From contig CM059192.1 in NCBI GenBank assembly GCA_030323885.1, forward strand, positions 66,232,977 to 66,296,976: 64,000 nucleotides of DNA, in the 5' to 3' direction. Position 1 is the stretch's first letter, and each line of letters opens with the position of its first letter. The position numbers were made by a program, and so were the translations under genes. The notes under the pieces were generated by a model, which worked only from the letters and a program-made list of their open reading frames with translations, did no database searches and was not told where the DNA came from. The DNA comes from Branchipolynoe longqiensis (taxonomy: Eukaryota > Annelida > Polychaeta > Phyllodocida > Polynoidae). This document shows, piece by piece, positions 42,801 through 54,149 of the stretch.

Positions 42801-42943
42801 TGTTGTTTGGTATCACTCATAGTACATACTAAGAACCAGCATCCTCATCACACCTCCACCCCACCCATACACTGACAAAACTATCTGAACTAAAGAAGTG
42901 ACACTCATATTTTGGGACTGTATTACCGCGTTAAATCCGCATA

Positions 42944-43232
42944 GTCCGATTACCGCAGACCATTTTCAAAACCAAAACACTGACCTACATTTGATCCTAC
43001 ATACGAAACTTACATATCGGTTCACTTAATAAAACATAGGTGGCTGCATAGAAGCGAATACTAAATCAATTTAATGAAACCCCTTACTGCTAGGTGTCAG
43101 CATCGCGATGCGCATATCAAAATGAATTTAGCATCCTTTGACTTGAAATATTTCCAAAGGTAGCTACCCAGAATCAAAGTTACCTTTAACTAAAGCAAGG
43201 TAGATTATAGCGATCAACCTAATATATATATA
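42944..43232 (+). mobile_element. Element E, divergent copy
   Basis: It starts 'cgcatagtccgatta' and continues 'catttgatcctacatacgaa' and 'tgcatagaagcgaatactaa', ending at 'gatcaacctaatatatat'. More divergent than the other copies. Confidence 0.7.
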
Positions 43233-43410
43233 TATATAATATATAAAATATGCATTATCGCTTTAAGAAAAGGCAGACACTGACAATCTTTAAATGAAAG
43301 CACACATGACACGTGACAAATTGACCCGATGGTTAGGTAATACTAACCTGGGACATTCTCCTACCGACCTGCCTAGATCAAGACTCTTCCACCTTATCAC
43401 TCATACTAAG

Positions 43411-43716
43411 ATTTGTTTGTTTGTTGTTGTTTTATGTCATAGCAACATCTAAGGTCATATCGACTTCTGGCAGTGCACACTCATGGCGACTTTATGGTGA
43501 TGCCCCACTGGGAGACCAGGCCGCCAGCATCATGACCTGATATCAGGCTCAGCCACATTATCCTGACACTGAGCCAACCAGTCCTTTGCCCTATCCTAAT
43601 AAAACCGAGTGCCTGTCGAGGAAGCGACAAGTATCAATTTTTAAGTCATGTGTTCGGATCCTCCGATCTCCCAAAACAGGAGGCGGATGCTCAACTCATT
43701 CAGCCATCCCGTCTGA
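43411..43716 (-). mobile_element. SINE-A, near full length
   Basis: Tail 'gttgttgttttatgtcatag' at the left; 5' end complement 'tcattcagccatcccgtctg' at the right. About 10 bases are lost after 'ggtcatatc'. Confidence 0.8.
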
Positions 43717-43767
43717 TCTCTCATACTAAGAAGCAGCAGCTTCATCTGACAGCGCGAGTACTACGCA

Positions 43768-43794
43768 CCCCCCCCCCCCCCCCCCCCCCCCCCC
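43768..43794. repeat. C homopolymer, 27 bases
   Basis: Uninterrupted C run. Its length is likely unreliable in any assembly. Confidence 0.9.
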
Positions 43795-43940
43795 AGCTTC
43801 CCCCTCTCCTCCCCACCCCGCACCCACAGTGACAAAATGATCAGATTGAAAGTAGGTGCGCTCATATTTCTGGATATTCCAGCTTAACAGCAGCGTGTGC
43901 CAGATAGTGCGCTACAAAATACCTTCCCCCCAGAGCATGC

Positions 43941-44325
43941 TGCACAGTGATCTACTACCCACAACAGTAGTTCTCCTCACTGTCGTCAGAGGGCGAGTTT
44001 GTGGGGGAAATCCTGTATGATACTTTAACACAAACCATATGGCACAGGGATCTGCTACTCATGACATTAGTTCTTTGCACTGCCGTCAGAGGGCGAGTTT
44101 GTGCGGGGAAATCCTGTATGATACTTTAACACAAACCATATGGCACAGGGATCTGCTACTCATGACATTAGTTCTTTGCACTGCCGTCAGAGGGCGAGTT
44201 TGTGCGGGAAATCCTGTACGATACTTTAACACAAACCATATTGTACAGAGATCTGCTACTCAGAATATTAGTATTTTGCACTGCCGTCAGAGGGCGGTTT
44301 AGAGAGAGACATCCTCTATTATAGC
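43941..44325. repeat. 101-bp tandem repeat, about 3.8 units
   Basis: Units share 'gatctgctactcatgacatt', 'ctgccgtcagagggcgagtt' and 'atcctgtatgatactttaac'. The two middle units are nearly identical; the outer ones are more divergent. Confidence 0.85.
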
Positions 44326-45379
44326 ATACCTTTAATCCAGAGCATCTCGATGGAGGGGGGCCAGAGGCGCCACCTGGAAGGAAGGAGGGGAATAAAGCTG
44401 CTTGGAGCAGACCTCATGCCCTCCAGGCCGCACACCAACCACCAGCAACCAACCACCTACCAACAACTACAAGGAAAGGTCACAGGCAGTTGGAGAAAAC
44501 AATATAGCGATACAGGATAATTACATTCCATCATAATATACGCAGAAGACTATACATAAGGTTTCCCCCCCCTACCACCCACCGCAATGGGCCCCCCCTC
44601 CCCTGCCACCACCCTTAACCATCATGAACAAACCATCAACACACTGAACATCCTACACAACTATCAATCTGTTTAATCACATTGAACATTATATGAGACA
44701 GACAAAATGTCTTGTCAACTATAAACTTAGCTTGTTTTATTATAAGAGAAAAAATGTAACCCACAACGACTGTTTGAGTTGCCCTGAGGATACACAGTCT
44801 ACTCGGTGCTGCTCCCCATTTTTGCATGAACTACAGTGACTGGTGCTGTACATTATACAGCAGGAGCCACTCCTTTAATTCTACAGGATCGGTGCTGTGA
44901 CTTATACAGCACTGACCAAAATTAGATTATTTAGACTGTCAATTCCAATAGTAAGATGGCCGGAAGACCAGTGCTGCGGCACTGACAAATGTCATATTCA
45001 GATGAATAAATACTTTACCAAAAAAAAATATAAAAAATAAAAATGTAATCAAACCTGGGACTGCAATAATAACATTGCACTCACTGGGTTTCGCAATGAT
45101 TGCCTCGGCTGAGCCTCTGAGTGCATATATGCTTCAGGGGAATCCACAATGGGCGCTCAGCAATTTGATCACGAAATTTGATACGATATAGATTCACCGT
45201 AATACCCCCAGCGCTGACATACTGGACGGATATCGTACAGTAACTGTAAGTAGTAGACGAGATCGGTGATTTTGAGCTGGGATCCGCCCCACTGATCCAT
45301 ACAAGAATGCGTATATATGGCGGGTGTGGGTCGGGCTATGCTCTGACGTTGGTTATGCTGTGATCATGCACTAGGACAT
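44326..45379. other. Unassigned, with three small hairpins
   Basis: Between 44853 and 44992 three hairpins occur in a row: tgctgta/tacagca, gtgctgt/acagcac and cagtgc/gcactg. They share a gctgt core. No gene recognised. C-rich tracts lie at 44564-44600. Confidence 0.4.
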
Positions 45380-46055
45380 GTCACTGGGTGTGCCCTTGCT
45401 TACGCCCTGCCGTTGGTTATATATTAACAATGCCTTTATCTACGCCTTTCGATATGCTCTTGTGTATGTCCGTGTATATGCCCTTGTATATATATGCCCT
45501 TGGATATTCACTTGGCTGTGCTCTTGCTAATGCCATTCGCTATGTTCTTGTCTATGTCATCATGTATGGCTTTGCCTATGCCATTAGCTTTGTTAAGTCC
45601 TTGTAAAAGCCCATGGTTATACCCTTAGTTATGTCCATGGCTATGCCCTAGGTTATATCCTTGGATAGACCCTTGGCTAATCCGTTGGCTATGCTATTAG
45701 CTATGTCCTTGTCTATGTCCTTGGCTATGCCCTTGGCTAAGCCCTTGGTTATGCTATTGGCTATGCCCTTGGCTATGCCCTTGGCTATGCCCTTGGCTAT
45801 GTCCTTGGCTATGCCCTTGGCTATGCCCTTGGATATGCCTTTGGCTATACCTGTGACAATAGTATTGGCTATGCCCTAGGCTATGACCTTGGCTATGTCC
45901 TTGGATTTGACGTTGGCACCACGTTGTCCTTGATATCACCTTGGATATGTCCTTGGTTACGCCCTTATCAAAACCCTTGGATATTACATTGTCTACACCC
46001 TTGGTTATCCCGTTGACCTTGGCAATGACCTTGGATATGCCCACAGCTATGCGTC
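45380..46055. repeat. 12-bp repeat, cttggctatgcc
   Basis: Degenerate at both ends and most regular at 45660-45850. The plus-strand frame (MPLAMPLA pattern) and the minus-strand frame (GHSQGHSQ pattern) follow from a unit divisible by 3. Confidence 0.9.
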
Positions 46056-46501
46056 ACCCACGTCTATTCCCATGAGAATACTCATAATTAAACACCCATG
46101 AATTCACATACGTAACCCTAATCAAGAACCATCACAGACTATCACCAATATCAAATAACCAACAGACAAGTATTAGATATGTTAGAAACCCTGGTAAGCC
46201 ATCCAAATGGTCTTGCACCAACCAACTGACACCTTTACCGGCTCGTGTGCATCCATCGTCTGTCTCCACGTGAGGCATTAACCCTACACAATGAACAGAT
46301 AACGCTCTCCCCTCAAATATAACTAGCAGCCAGGCACATCTCAGAACACCGCCTGTGGATCTCCACTTAGTCACATGCCAGTCCGGACATGACATTTATT
46401 TGTTGACATGAACAAAAATCGGTGGTACAGTCAGCACTATAACGAACAATTGAGACAAATATCTGTTTAACACGCATACGGGTATGTGTGTATATATATA
46501 T
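46056..46501. other. Unassigned
   Basis: An 87-codon minus-strand frame (46395-46132) has no recognised domain. Nothing supports a gene. Confidence 0.35.
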
Positions 46502-46650
46502 AGGGATGAAGAGGGCCGCCACGGGTGGCGCCACCGGTCCCATAAGTGTGGTAGGCTGCAGGAATCAGCAGCAAATATATTATAATATAACAGAATTACC
46601 TTCAACACCTTTATACTCGCATAATACTTATACATCGCATATAAATAGGT
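46502..46650 (-). repeat. A-like repeat remnant
   Basis: On the minus strand it starts at the signature 'tataagtattatgcga' plus gtataaag (46610-46640) and leads through AT-rich sequence to GGTGGCGCCACC (46524-46535). It is about 97% identical to 47860-48008. Confidence 0.65.
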
Positions 46651-46887
46651 ATTACATAATATATATATAAATTTACCATCTAAGTGGGTCTGGATGCGAT
46701 AACGTCCAGGCACACCCAGCATACAAGCGTCAAAGCCTATGACTAGTGGCTCCGGTGTGGCCGGATCTGGAACTACATGAGACATGCAGTAGAGCCTAGA
46801 TAAATGGTCTATAATAATAGAGAAAACTGCAGGGAGTTAGTGTTCTTGTTTAAATTCCCATAAGAGATTAAAGAGCATATGCATATA

Positions 46888-47228
46888 CAGATGAACCTCG
46901 ATCCAACAGACACCGATGCAACGGATTCCGGATCCAACGGACACAATCCGCTAAAGTGAATATCTGAATTTGTAGGAATTGTTTCTTTGGATGCATACTG
47001 GTCAAGCATTACGTATATCTTGGAGCCAGTGACAGTTGCTACAATCCACCACATCTGAAGAACTGTCTCGATTTCTATTAATTAAGAGCAGCTAGCAGGT
47101 CCAACGCCTATTATTATAGCTGTATCCTATGCAGGTATTGCAGGTATAGCAATTCGTCGCTGCAATGGACAAACGGCTTTAACAGACAACTGCTCCCCCT
47201 ATTAGTCCGTTGGATCGAGGTTCATCTG
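46888..47228. mobile_element. Pogo/Tigger-like MITE, 341 bp
   Basis: Terminal inverted repeats start CAGATGAACCTCGATCCAAC, perfect over 20 bases, and are flanked by TA on both sides (46886-46887, 47229-47230). This is a different family from the copies at 10504 and 40683. No transposase frame. Confidence 0.9.
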
Positions 47229-47239
47229 TATATATATAT

Positions 47240-47540
47240 CAACCTATATACTAAGTATATACTGATGTAAGATTTGCATGGTGATGCCCCATCCCGCCGG
47301 TTCGATGAACCGGGCGGGAGGGAGTTGGCTATTCCACCAGCCGGCACCACCTCTGATATATATACTCCACTGATCTCACCGGCTAGTCACTTTGCCAGTC
47401 GCCAGAAACGCCATACGATAGCTGTACTTATTATTACATTTTTATTTTTGGTAGGGCATTTGTAGCACAGCCCGCTACTTACCACATTGATAATTGATGT
47501 CGATAAAATAATAAAGACTGTGTCCACCACACTGCCTTTG
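47240..47540 (+). repeat. Possible A/B-type remnant with hairpin
   Basis: A strong hairpin at 47293-47318 pairs cccgccggttc with gaaccgggcggg around loop gat, with one bulged G. It is followed by 'gccggcaccacctctgatat' and, 190 bases on, AATAATAAAG (47505-47514). The order hairpin, gccacc-like word and poly(A) signal resembles A2-B2 of the retrotransposon, without close sequence identity. Confidence 0.35.
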
Positions 47541-47606
47541 GCTTAATGCGTACTTACATATATATATATATATATATATAATATATATATAAGTATATAT
47601 ATATAT

Positions 47607-47850
47607 GTACTATATAATTCATTATGTGGATATAAATAACGGCAGCCCCTAAATGTTTCCCCCCATTACCATCGTCTTCCATGTTATTTGCTGTGGAGCG
47701 GGTCACTCTCTACTCCCCCCGCCTCCTATACCGTGAGCCAACTGTCTGGCCGGCGAGAGTAGAAACGAGAGACAAACAATGAAGATGGGTTGATATAGAG
47801 ATGCTCTAGCCTAATAAAAGACAAAGTCGCGGGTGTCAGTGAACATGTGG
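47607..47850 (+). repeat. A-like repeat remnant with B-like end
   Basis: The signature 'gtactatataattcattatg' leads to gatataaataa. The 3' part has 'agagatgctctagcctaata' with AATAAAAG (47815), comparable to 'agatgctcaataaag' in repeat B. Confidence 0.45.
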
Positions 47851-47859
47851 GTGAGTCAT

Positions 47860-48008
47860 TAGGGATGAAGAGGGCCGCCACGGGTGGCACCACCGGTCCC
47901 ATAAGTGTGGTAGGCTGCAGGAATCAGCAGCATATATATTATAATATAACAGAATTACCTTCCGCACCTTTATACTCGCATAATACTTATACATCACATA
48001 TAAATAGG
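47860..48008 (-). repeat. A-like repeat remnant, second near-identical copy
   Basis: It matches 46502-46650 with a few changes; the palindrome is altered to ggtggcaccacc. The signature lies at 47969-47999. Confidence 0.65.
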
Positions 48009-48011
48009 TGT

Positions 48012-48160
48012 TGCATAATATATTATGCGAATATAAACCCACACCTGTTCACCACTATTTCTACAACCTGGTGCCCCAGCCTCCCACCGCCTTCTGCAGT
48101 CATTAACTCACACTCCATCTGCTCACCACCGCCGGTCAATGGCCGCTAGGGGGGGCACAT
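48012..48160 (+). repeat. A-like repeat remnant
   Basis: 'gcataatatattatgcga' leads to atataaaccc at 48013-48040, directly adjacent to the inverted copy, giving a head-to-head pair of signatures. The downstream part is C-rich and unassigned. Confidence 0.45.
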
Positions 48161-48212
48161 TTTATATATAATTATTGATATCCACATACATATATCAAAA
48201 TAATATACATAG

Positions 48213-48345
48213 GTTTTGTTTGTTTGTTGTTGCTTTACGTCCTAGCAACATATACGGTTATATCAGTTTGTTTGTTTGTTTAACGACCCTCCAGCACAAC
48301 AATAGACATGGGATATTAATGATCTAAGGTCATATCAGGACGGGA
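48213..48345 (-). mobile_element. SINE-A tail with insertion
   Basis: 'gttgttgctttacgtcctag' and 'caacatatacggttatatca' are followed by about 65 foreign bases ('ttaacgaccctccagcacaa'), then 'atctaaggtcatatcaggac' repeats the tail segment. Confidence 0.6.
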
Positions 48346-48372
48346 TATACATAGGTACTTGTGTATTTATAT

Positions 48373-48500
48373 GTGATGTACAACTTATTATGCGAGTAAA
48401 AAGATATGGAAAGGAAAATTACTCATTATTAGTTTAATATTTAAATTCCGCAAGACACAACACGGTACTGGTGGTGCCACGTCTGGCTTACCTAACCTCC
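48373..48500 (+). repeat. A-like repeat remnant
   Basis: 'gatgtacaacttattatgcg' leads to agtaaaaag (the TATA motif is decayed), then 'ggaaaggaaaattactc' and ggtggtgccac (48468-48479). Same layout as 61157-61310. Confidence 0.55.
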
Positions 48501-48540
48501 ACCAGATGTTGACCAGTGTCAGTCGCACCAGATATTTGTT

Positions 48541-48542
48541 TA

Positions 48543-48573
<31 letters not shown>

Positions 48574-48574
48574 C
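48541..48574. repeat. TA microsatellite
   Basis: About 15 TA units. Confidence 0.9.
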
Positions 48575-48643
48575 ACTATGACATACATAGCCACATGTAC
48601 ATATCAGTATATCTATATGCTTCATATATTGTATCAATATATA

Positions 48644-48858
48644 TATGAAGAGTTCAGGCACAAAACCCTGTAAATGCCAATCCTAAAATTGATCTAAACA
48701 TTGGAATCAACCTTCAAACATTTCTTTTAATTCCTACTTTTTTCTTCAGTGCTCCATAATCATGTGATCATAAGTGGAATTAGTGAGAAATAATATTATT
48801 TTCAGGTAACAATCTGTTATTTAAACTAAATTTGTGGATTGGCATTTACGGGAATTTG
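48644..48858 (+). mobile_element. Element F, right end missing
   Basis: It starts TATGAAGAGTTCAGGCAC like the complete copy at 60907 and includes 'ccataatcatgtgatca'. It ends at 'atttacgggaatttg', lacking the right inverted terminus. Confidence 0.75.
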
Positions 48859-48918
48859 TTTCTGAAATCTTCGTCTATATTATACAGTTATATCAATATG
48901 CATAGATCTACTCTGGTG

Positions 48919-49468
48919 CATCTTTCGGCCGACTACGCCAGAGACTCTGGAACAACCACAATGTGTCCATGCGGGTCAAAGGCAAGATCTACTGTGCAAT
49001 CGTGCTATCCACCCTATTATATGGAGCCAAGGCCTGGACAATGTACAGACGACAGGTGAAAAAGCTGCATGCCTTCATGATGCGACATCTGCTTTCAATC
49101 ATGAGGCTAACCTGGAAGGACAAAGTGACAAATAAGGAAATACGGGAACGGACAGGGCTGCCCTCTATGGAAGATCTTCTGATAAAAATGAATCTCCAGT
49201 GGACTGGACACCTCATGAGGATGTTATCAGACAGGCTACCAAAGCAGATCCTCTACTCTCAACTGTCTTCTGGTTACAGAAAGAGAGGGCGCCCTCCTCT
49301 CCAGTTCAAGGATACCATCAAGAGAAACCTGAAGCTGAGAGACATTAAGACCGACTCATGGACGCAACTCTCACAGCAGAGAGTTAAATGGAGAGCGACT
49401 GTCAACTAATGAAAGCAGTCTTTGTCATATGTTGTGTGGGTAAGTGGGGTGGGTGTGATGATGATGAT
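48919..49468 (+). pseudogene. LINE reverse transcriptase 3' fragment (copy 3)
   Basis: The frame encodes 'FGRLRQRLWNN' onward through 'SMRVKGKIYCAIVLSTLLYG', 'WKDKVTNKEIRERTG', 'QWTGHLMRMLSDRLPK' and 'SGYRKRGRPPLQFKD' to a stop at 49409. It is truncated at the 5' side later than copies 1 and 2 and has no catalytic residues. The 3' UTR is similar but drifts after 'aaagcagtctttgtca'; it ends in (GAT)n at 49456-49469, joined directly to an inverted SINE-A. Confidence 0.85.
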
Positions 49469-49726
49469 GACCGACTTGTGACCGTGCGCACTCATGGGAA
49501 CTTTATATGCTGCCCCACTGTGAGACCTGGCTGTTTGCACCATGGGCCGATGCCAGACAGACTCACATTATCCTGACACTGAGCTAACCACTCATTGCCC
49601 CATCCTATATAGCAACAAGTATATAGTATAAATTTGGTAGGCCATTGCTTTGATTCAGTGGGTTTTCGAACTCCGGACCTTCCGCACAGGACACCTGCGC
49701 TTTGCCAATTCGGACACGGCCTCCAG
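49469..49726 (-). mobile_element. SINE-A, tail missing
   Basis: It starts at 'accgacttgtgaccgtgcg', after the usual tail position, and runs to the head complement 'ttcgaactccggacc'. It abuts the LINE microsatellite end. Confidence 0.75.
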
Positions 49727-49727
49727 A

Positions 49728-49935
49728 TTAGGTGGTTGAGGTTTAGGTGGTTGATGGAGTAAATGACTGAGTGGTTGGATACGTGGTTGAGTGGTTGGAT
49801 GCGTGGTTGAATGGTTGTTTGCATGGTTGAGTGGTTGTTTGCCTGAGTGAATAACTAACTGAGTGGGCGTTCAAGTGGTTGAGTGAATGGTTGGGTGAGC
49901 GGTTGGTGGAGTGGCTGGCTGGATGCCTGGTGATC
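49728..49935. repeat. gtggttgagtg-type repeat
   Basis: Irregular 8-12 bp units of gtggttgag/gtggttgga. Confidence 0.75.
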
Positions 49936-50157
49936 AGTTCAAACTCTGGATGATATAGACAGGAGGAGGGTGAGTGGGTGTGTGGGTGAGGGGGGGCGGG
50001 CTTTACTGAATACTACATCCTGTAAGTATAGATCTGAGCCGTGGAGGAGGGTGTGGGGGGCGTGGGGGTATGGGGGTGTGGGGGGCTGCCCGTCGGGAAG
50101 CTGGAGGTGCACGTGACACACATTCTGTAGTCAGGGCTGGTCTCCACTCACTGCACA

Positions 50158-51895
50158 GGGTGTGGGAGGTGTGTTGTGTGTGTTGGGTGGGCTAGTGGTG
50201 TCACTGTGTGGGAGGTGTGTGGTTAGTGTTGCGTGTTTATGGTGTGAGAGGGTGAGAAGTGTGTGGTGAGTGTGTTGGGTGGGCTAAAAAGTGATGTGTG
50301 TGAGGTGTGTGGTGAGTGCTGCGTGAGTTTGAGGAGTGAGTGTGTGGGAGGTGTGTGGTGTGTGCTGCGTGTGTATGTGATGTGAGTGTGTGTGAGTTGA
50401 GAGGTGTGTGCAATGTGTTTATGGTGTGAGAGGATGGGAGGTGTGAGGTGTGTGTTGTGTGTTTGTGGAGTGAGTGTGTGGTAGGTGTGTGGTGACTGCT
50501 GCATGTGTTTGTGGTGTGAGTGGGGGTGAGTTGTGAGGTTTGTGCTGCGTGTGTATGGTGTGAGAGGGTGGGAGGTGAGTGTGTGGGAGGTGGGTGTTAT
50601 GTGTGTTGGGTGCGTTTGTGGTGTGAGTATGTGTGAGGTGCATGGTGTGTGTTGCATGGGTTTGTGGTGTGAGGGTGTGGGAGGTGCATGGTGTGTGTGT
50701 TGGCGTATTTGTGGTGTGACTGTGTGTGAGGTGTGTGGTGCGTGTGCTGCGTGTGTTTGTGGTGTTAGTGTGTGAGGTGTGTGGTGTGTGTTGTGTGTGC
50801 TTATGGTGTGAGTGTGTGGGAGGGGTGTGGTGTGTGTGTTGGTGTGTTTGTGGCATGAGTATGTGGGAGGTGTGTGGTGTGTGTGCTGCATGTGTTTGTG
50901 GCGTGAGTGTGTGAGGTGTGTGTTGTGTGTGCTTATGGTGTGAGTGTGAGGGAGGGGTGTGGTGTGTGTGGTGTGTGGGTCTGTGGTGTGAGTGTGTGGG
51001 AGGTGTGTTTGTTTTGTAGGTTTGTGGTGTGAGTGTGTGGGAGGTGTGTGGTGTGTGTGCTGTGTGGGTATGTGGTGTGAGTGTGGGGGAGGTGTGTGTG
51101 TTGTGTAGGTTTGTGGTGTGAGTGTGTGGGAGGTGTGTGGTGCGTGTGCTTTGGGTGAGTGTGGGGTGTTGTGGTGTGGTGTGTGGTGGTGTGTGTGGGG
51201 TATGTGGTGTGAGTGTGTGGGAGGTGTGGTGATGTGTAGGTTGTGGTGTGAGTGTGGAGGTGTGGTGTGTGGTGTGGTGCTTATGGTGAGTGTGTGGGAG
51301 GGGTGTGGTGTGTGTGCTGTGTGGGTCTGTGGTGTGAGTGTGTGGGAGGTGTGTGGTGTGTGTTGTGTAGGTTTGTGGTGTGAGTGTGTGGGAGGGGTGT
51401 GGTGTGTGTGTTGGGTGCATTTGTGGTGTGAGTGTGTGGGAGGGGTGTGTGTTGTGTAGTTTTGTGGTGTGAGTGTGTGGGAGGTGCATGGTGTATGTGT
51501 TGGGTGCGTTTGTGTTGTGAGTATCTAGGATATGTGTGGTGTGTGGTGAGTGTGTTTGTGGTGTGAGTGTGTGTGGTGTGTGTTGTGTGTGCTTATGGTG
51601 TGAGTGTGTGGGAGATGTGTGGTGTGTGTGCTGTGTGGGTATGTGGTGTGAGTGTGTGGGAGGTGTGTATGTTGTGTAGGTTTGTGGTGTGAGTGTGTGG
51701 GAGGTGTGTGGTGTGTGTGCTGTGTGGGTCTGTGGTGTGAGTGTGTGGGAGGTGTGTGGTGTGTGTTGTGTAGGTGTGTGGTGTGATGGTGTGGGAGGTG
51801 CATGGTGTATGTGTTGGGTGTGTTTGTGGTGTGAGCGTCTAGGATATGTGTGGTGTGTGCTGAGTGTATTGTGGTCTGAGTATATGATCTAGGTT
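50158..51895. repeat. 1.7-kb GTGTGGGAGGTGTGTG satellite
   Basis: Recurring blocks of about 55-65 bp: 'gtgtgggaggtgtgtggtgt', a 'gtgttgtgtgt' core and 'gtttgtggtgtgagtgtg'. Minus-strand frames of 126-356 codons (Thr/His/Pro/Ser-rich) and plus-strand Val/Cys/Gly frames are produced by the repeat. Confidence 0.9.
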
Positions 51896-51899
51896 TGGT

Positions 51900-53240
51900 G
51901 TGCATGTTACTGGCGTTGGTTTGTGGTGGTGATAATCGATTACTGGACTCTGTGTGTGAAGTCTCGGTTTATGATTTGTGTTTGAGGTGAGAGTGTGTGG
52001 TAATGTAGGTGTGTTATTATTGTGGTCTAAGTTTGTGGTGGGTGTGTGCTGTGAGTCTACCGTGAGTGTGTGATGTGGGTATGTCGTGTGGGTATGTTGT
52101 GTGGGTATGCTGCGTGGCTATATGGTAGCGGTATGTGGTGTGTATAGTGTGGCTATGCTGTGTGGGTATGTGGCATAGGTGTGCGTTATGGATGTGTGGT
52201 GTAGGTATGTTGTTTGGGTATGTTGTGTGGGTATGTGGTAGCAGTGTGTGGTGTGTATAGTGTGGGTATTTTGTGTAGGTATGTGGCATAGGTGTGTGTT
52301 ATGGCTGTGTTATGTTGTGTGGGTGTGTGGTGTGGGTGTGTAATGTGGGTATGTTGTGTGGGTATGTTGTGTGGGTATGTTGTGTGGCTATATGATAGTG
52401 GTATGCGGTGTGTGTAGTGTGGGTGTGCTGTGTGGGAATGTGGCATAGGTCTGTGATATGGCTGTGTGGTTCAGGTATGTTGTGTGGGTATGATGAGTGG
52501 GTATATGGTAGCAGCATGTGGTGTGTGTAGTGTGGGTGTGCTGTGTGGGTATGTGGCATAGGTGTGTGTTATGGCTCTGTTATGTTGTGTGGGTGTGTGG
52601 TGTGGGTGTGTAATGTGGGCATGTTGTGTGAGTATGGTGTGTGGGTATGTTGTGTGGCTATATGATAGTGGTATGTGGTGTGTGTAGTGTGGGTGTGCTG
52701 TGTGAGTATGTGGCATAGGTGTGTGTTATGGCTCTGTTATGTTGTGTGGGGATGTCGTGTGGGTGTGTAATGTGGGCATGTTGTGTGGGTATGTTGTGTG
52801 GGTATGTTGTGTGGCTATATGATAGTGGTATGTGGTGTGTGTAGTGTGGTGTGCTGTGTGGGAATGTGGCATAGGTCTGTGTTATGGCTGTGTGGTGTAG
52901 GTATGTTGTGTGGGTATGTTGTTTGGGTATATGGTAGCAGTATGTGGTGTGTGTAGTGTGGGTGTGCTGTGTGGGTATGTGGCATAGGTGTGTGTTATGG
53001 CTCTGTTATGTTGTGTGGGTATGTCATGTGGGTGCGTAATGTGGGTATGTTGTTTGGGTATGTTGTGTGGGTATGTTGTGTGGGTATGTTGTGTGGCTAT
53101 ATGGTATCAGTATGTGGTGTCTGTAGTGTGGGTGTGCTGTGTGGGAATGTAGTATAGGTGTGTCTTATGAGTGTGTGGTGTAGGTATGTTGTGTGGGTAT
53201 GTGATGTGGGTGTGCAGTGTCGGTACGTTGTGTGGGTAAG
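51900..53240. repeat. 1.3-kb gtgtgggtatgttgt satellite with higher order
   Basis: The 10-15 bp units differ from those of the preceding array. Longer blocks recur ('gctatatgatagtggtatg' near 52385, 52656, 52810; 'atggctctgttatgttgtg' near 52570, 52728, 53000), so there is a higher-order period of roughly 150-270 bp. Confidence 0.85.
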
Positions 53241-54149
53241 AAGGTAGCCATGAAGTTAGCCGTTTAAATTGTGTTTAAAACTTCAAATGAAGTTAAGGTA
53301 GATAATACAAATCAACGTAATATATAAATTACCTAAATATATTAATTAGAAAAAGAAGAATCATTCTGCGAATTGGGTTTACTTCACCATTGATAGATAA
53401 CGTATAAGGAATATAACTTCATTTGTGTAACTATTCCTTCTCGAAGGACAACTTCTTTTTTCATATGAACTGGCACAATGTGTTATCAATGCCATTAATG
53501 GACTCTTACCAGCAGATTGAAGGGACCACCTGCCTTACTTGCCATTCATGTTCATGATAATGGAATTAAGAGCAGTATTCATATTTCTAATTCCAAGGAA
53601 TTTGATTTTGCTTGGATGAGTTGTTGTTTGAATTTATTATAATAAATATATATTTTCTAAAATGGAACGCCATTAAGACTTTTTTTAATTCTAGTTCATT
53701 TTAATACTATATAGGCCTTTTTTTGTTTTTGGTAAATATGTTTATGCTGCTGAATAAGTTCTTTTGTTAATGCCTAAACCCTGATCTTCCAGCTATTTTT
53801 CAATTCAGGATTATTTACACAAAAATGGAACATAGATTAAGGTATATACTAACTTGAAAACTAAATTTTCAGCATATAACTGCAATTCCGTTCCCCACAA
53901 GTTCCACAGAAATATTGCAATGGTAGACTCATATGACTACAACAATATTAGTCAGATCAATGTGAGAATTGTATTGTATTTTGAATGTATGCCAAAGTTA
54001 TCTTCTGTATTCATTTGGTAAAGTTATATTAAGTTTTAATGTAGGGTCTGATCAGTTGGAGTTAGACAACTTAGCGGTATATACTGTCCACATGCTAGGG
54101 ATATTCTAGTTTTACCCTGTCTCATATCTCCATTGCATCCCACAGTACA
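53241..54149. other. Unassigned AT-rich DNA with an E-like scrap
   Basis: 53252-53330 ('aaacttcaaatgaagttaag', 'gtagataatacaaatcaacg') resembles the right end of element E. The remainder, to the 66-bp array, is AT-rich with no feature recognised. Confidence 0.4.

Noticed and set aside
41512..42832. Chain of Gly/Arg-rich ORFs
   Set aside because: By-products of a ~75-bp G-rich minisatellite; frames break and restart whenever G-run length changes.
43941..44325. CRISPR-like regular repeats
   Set aside because: The ~101-bp units are contiguous without distinct spacers, and the genome is eukaryotic; a minisatellite explains it.
50223..51905. Minus-strand ORFs of up to 356 codons
   Set aside because: Thr/His/Pro/Ser patterns follow from the TG-rich satellite; similar open frames exist in other frames of the same array.
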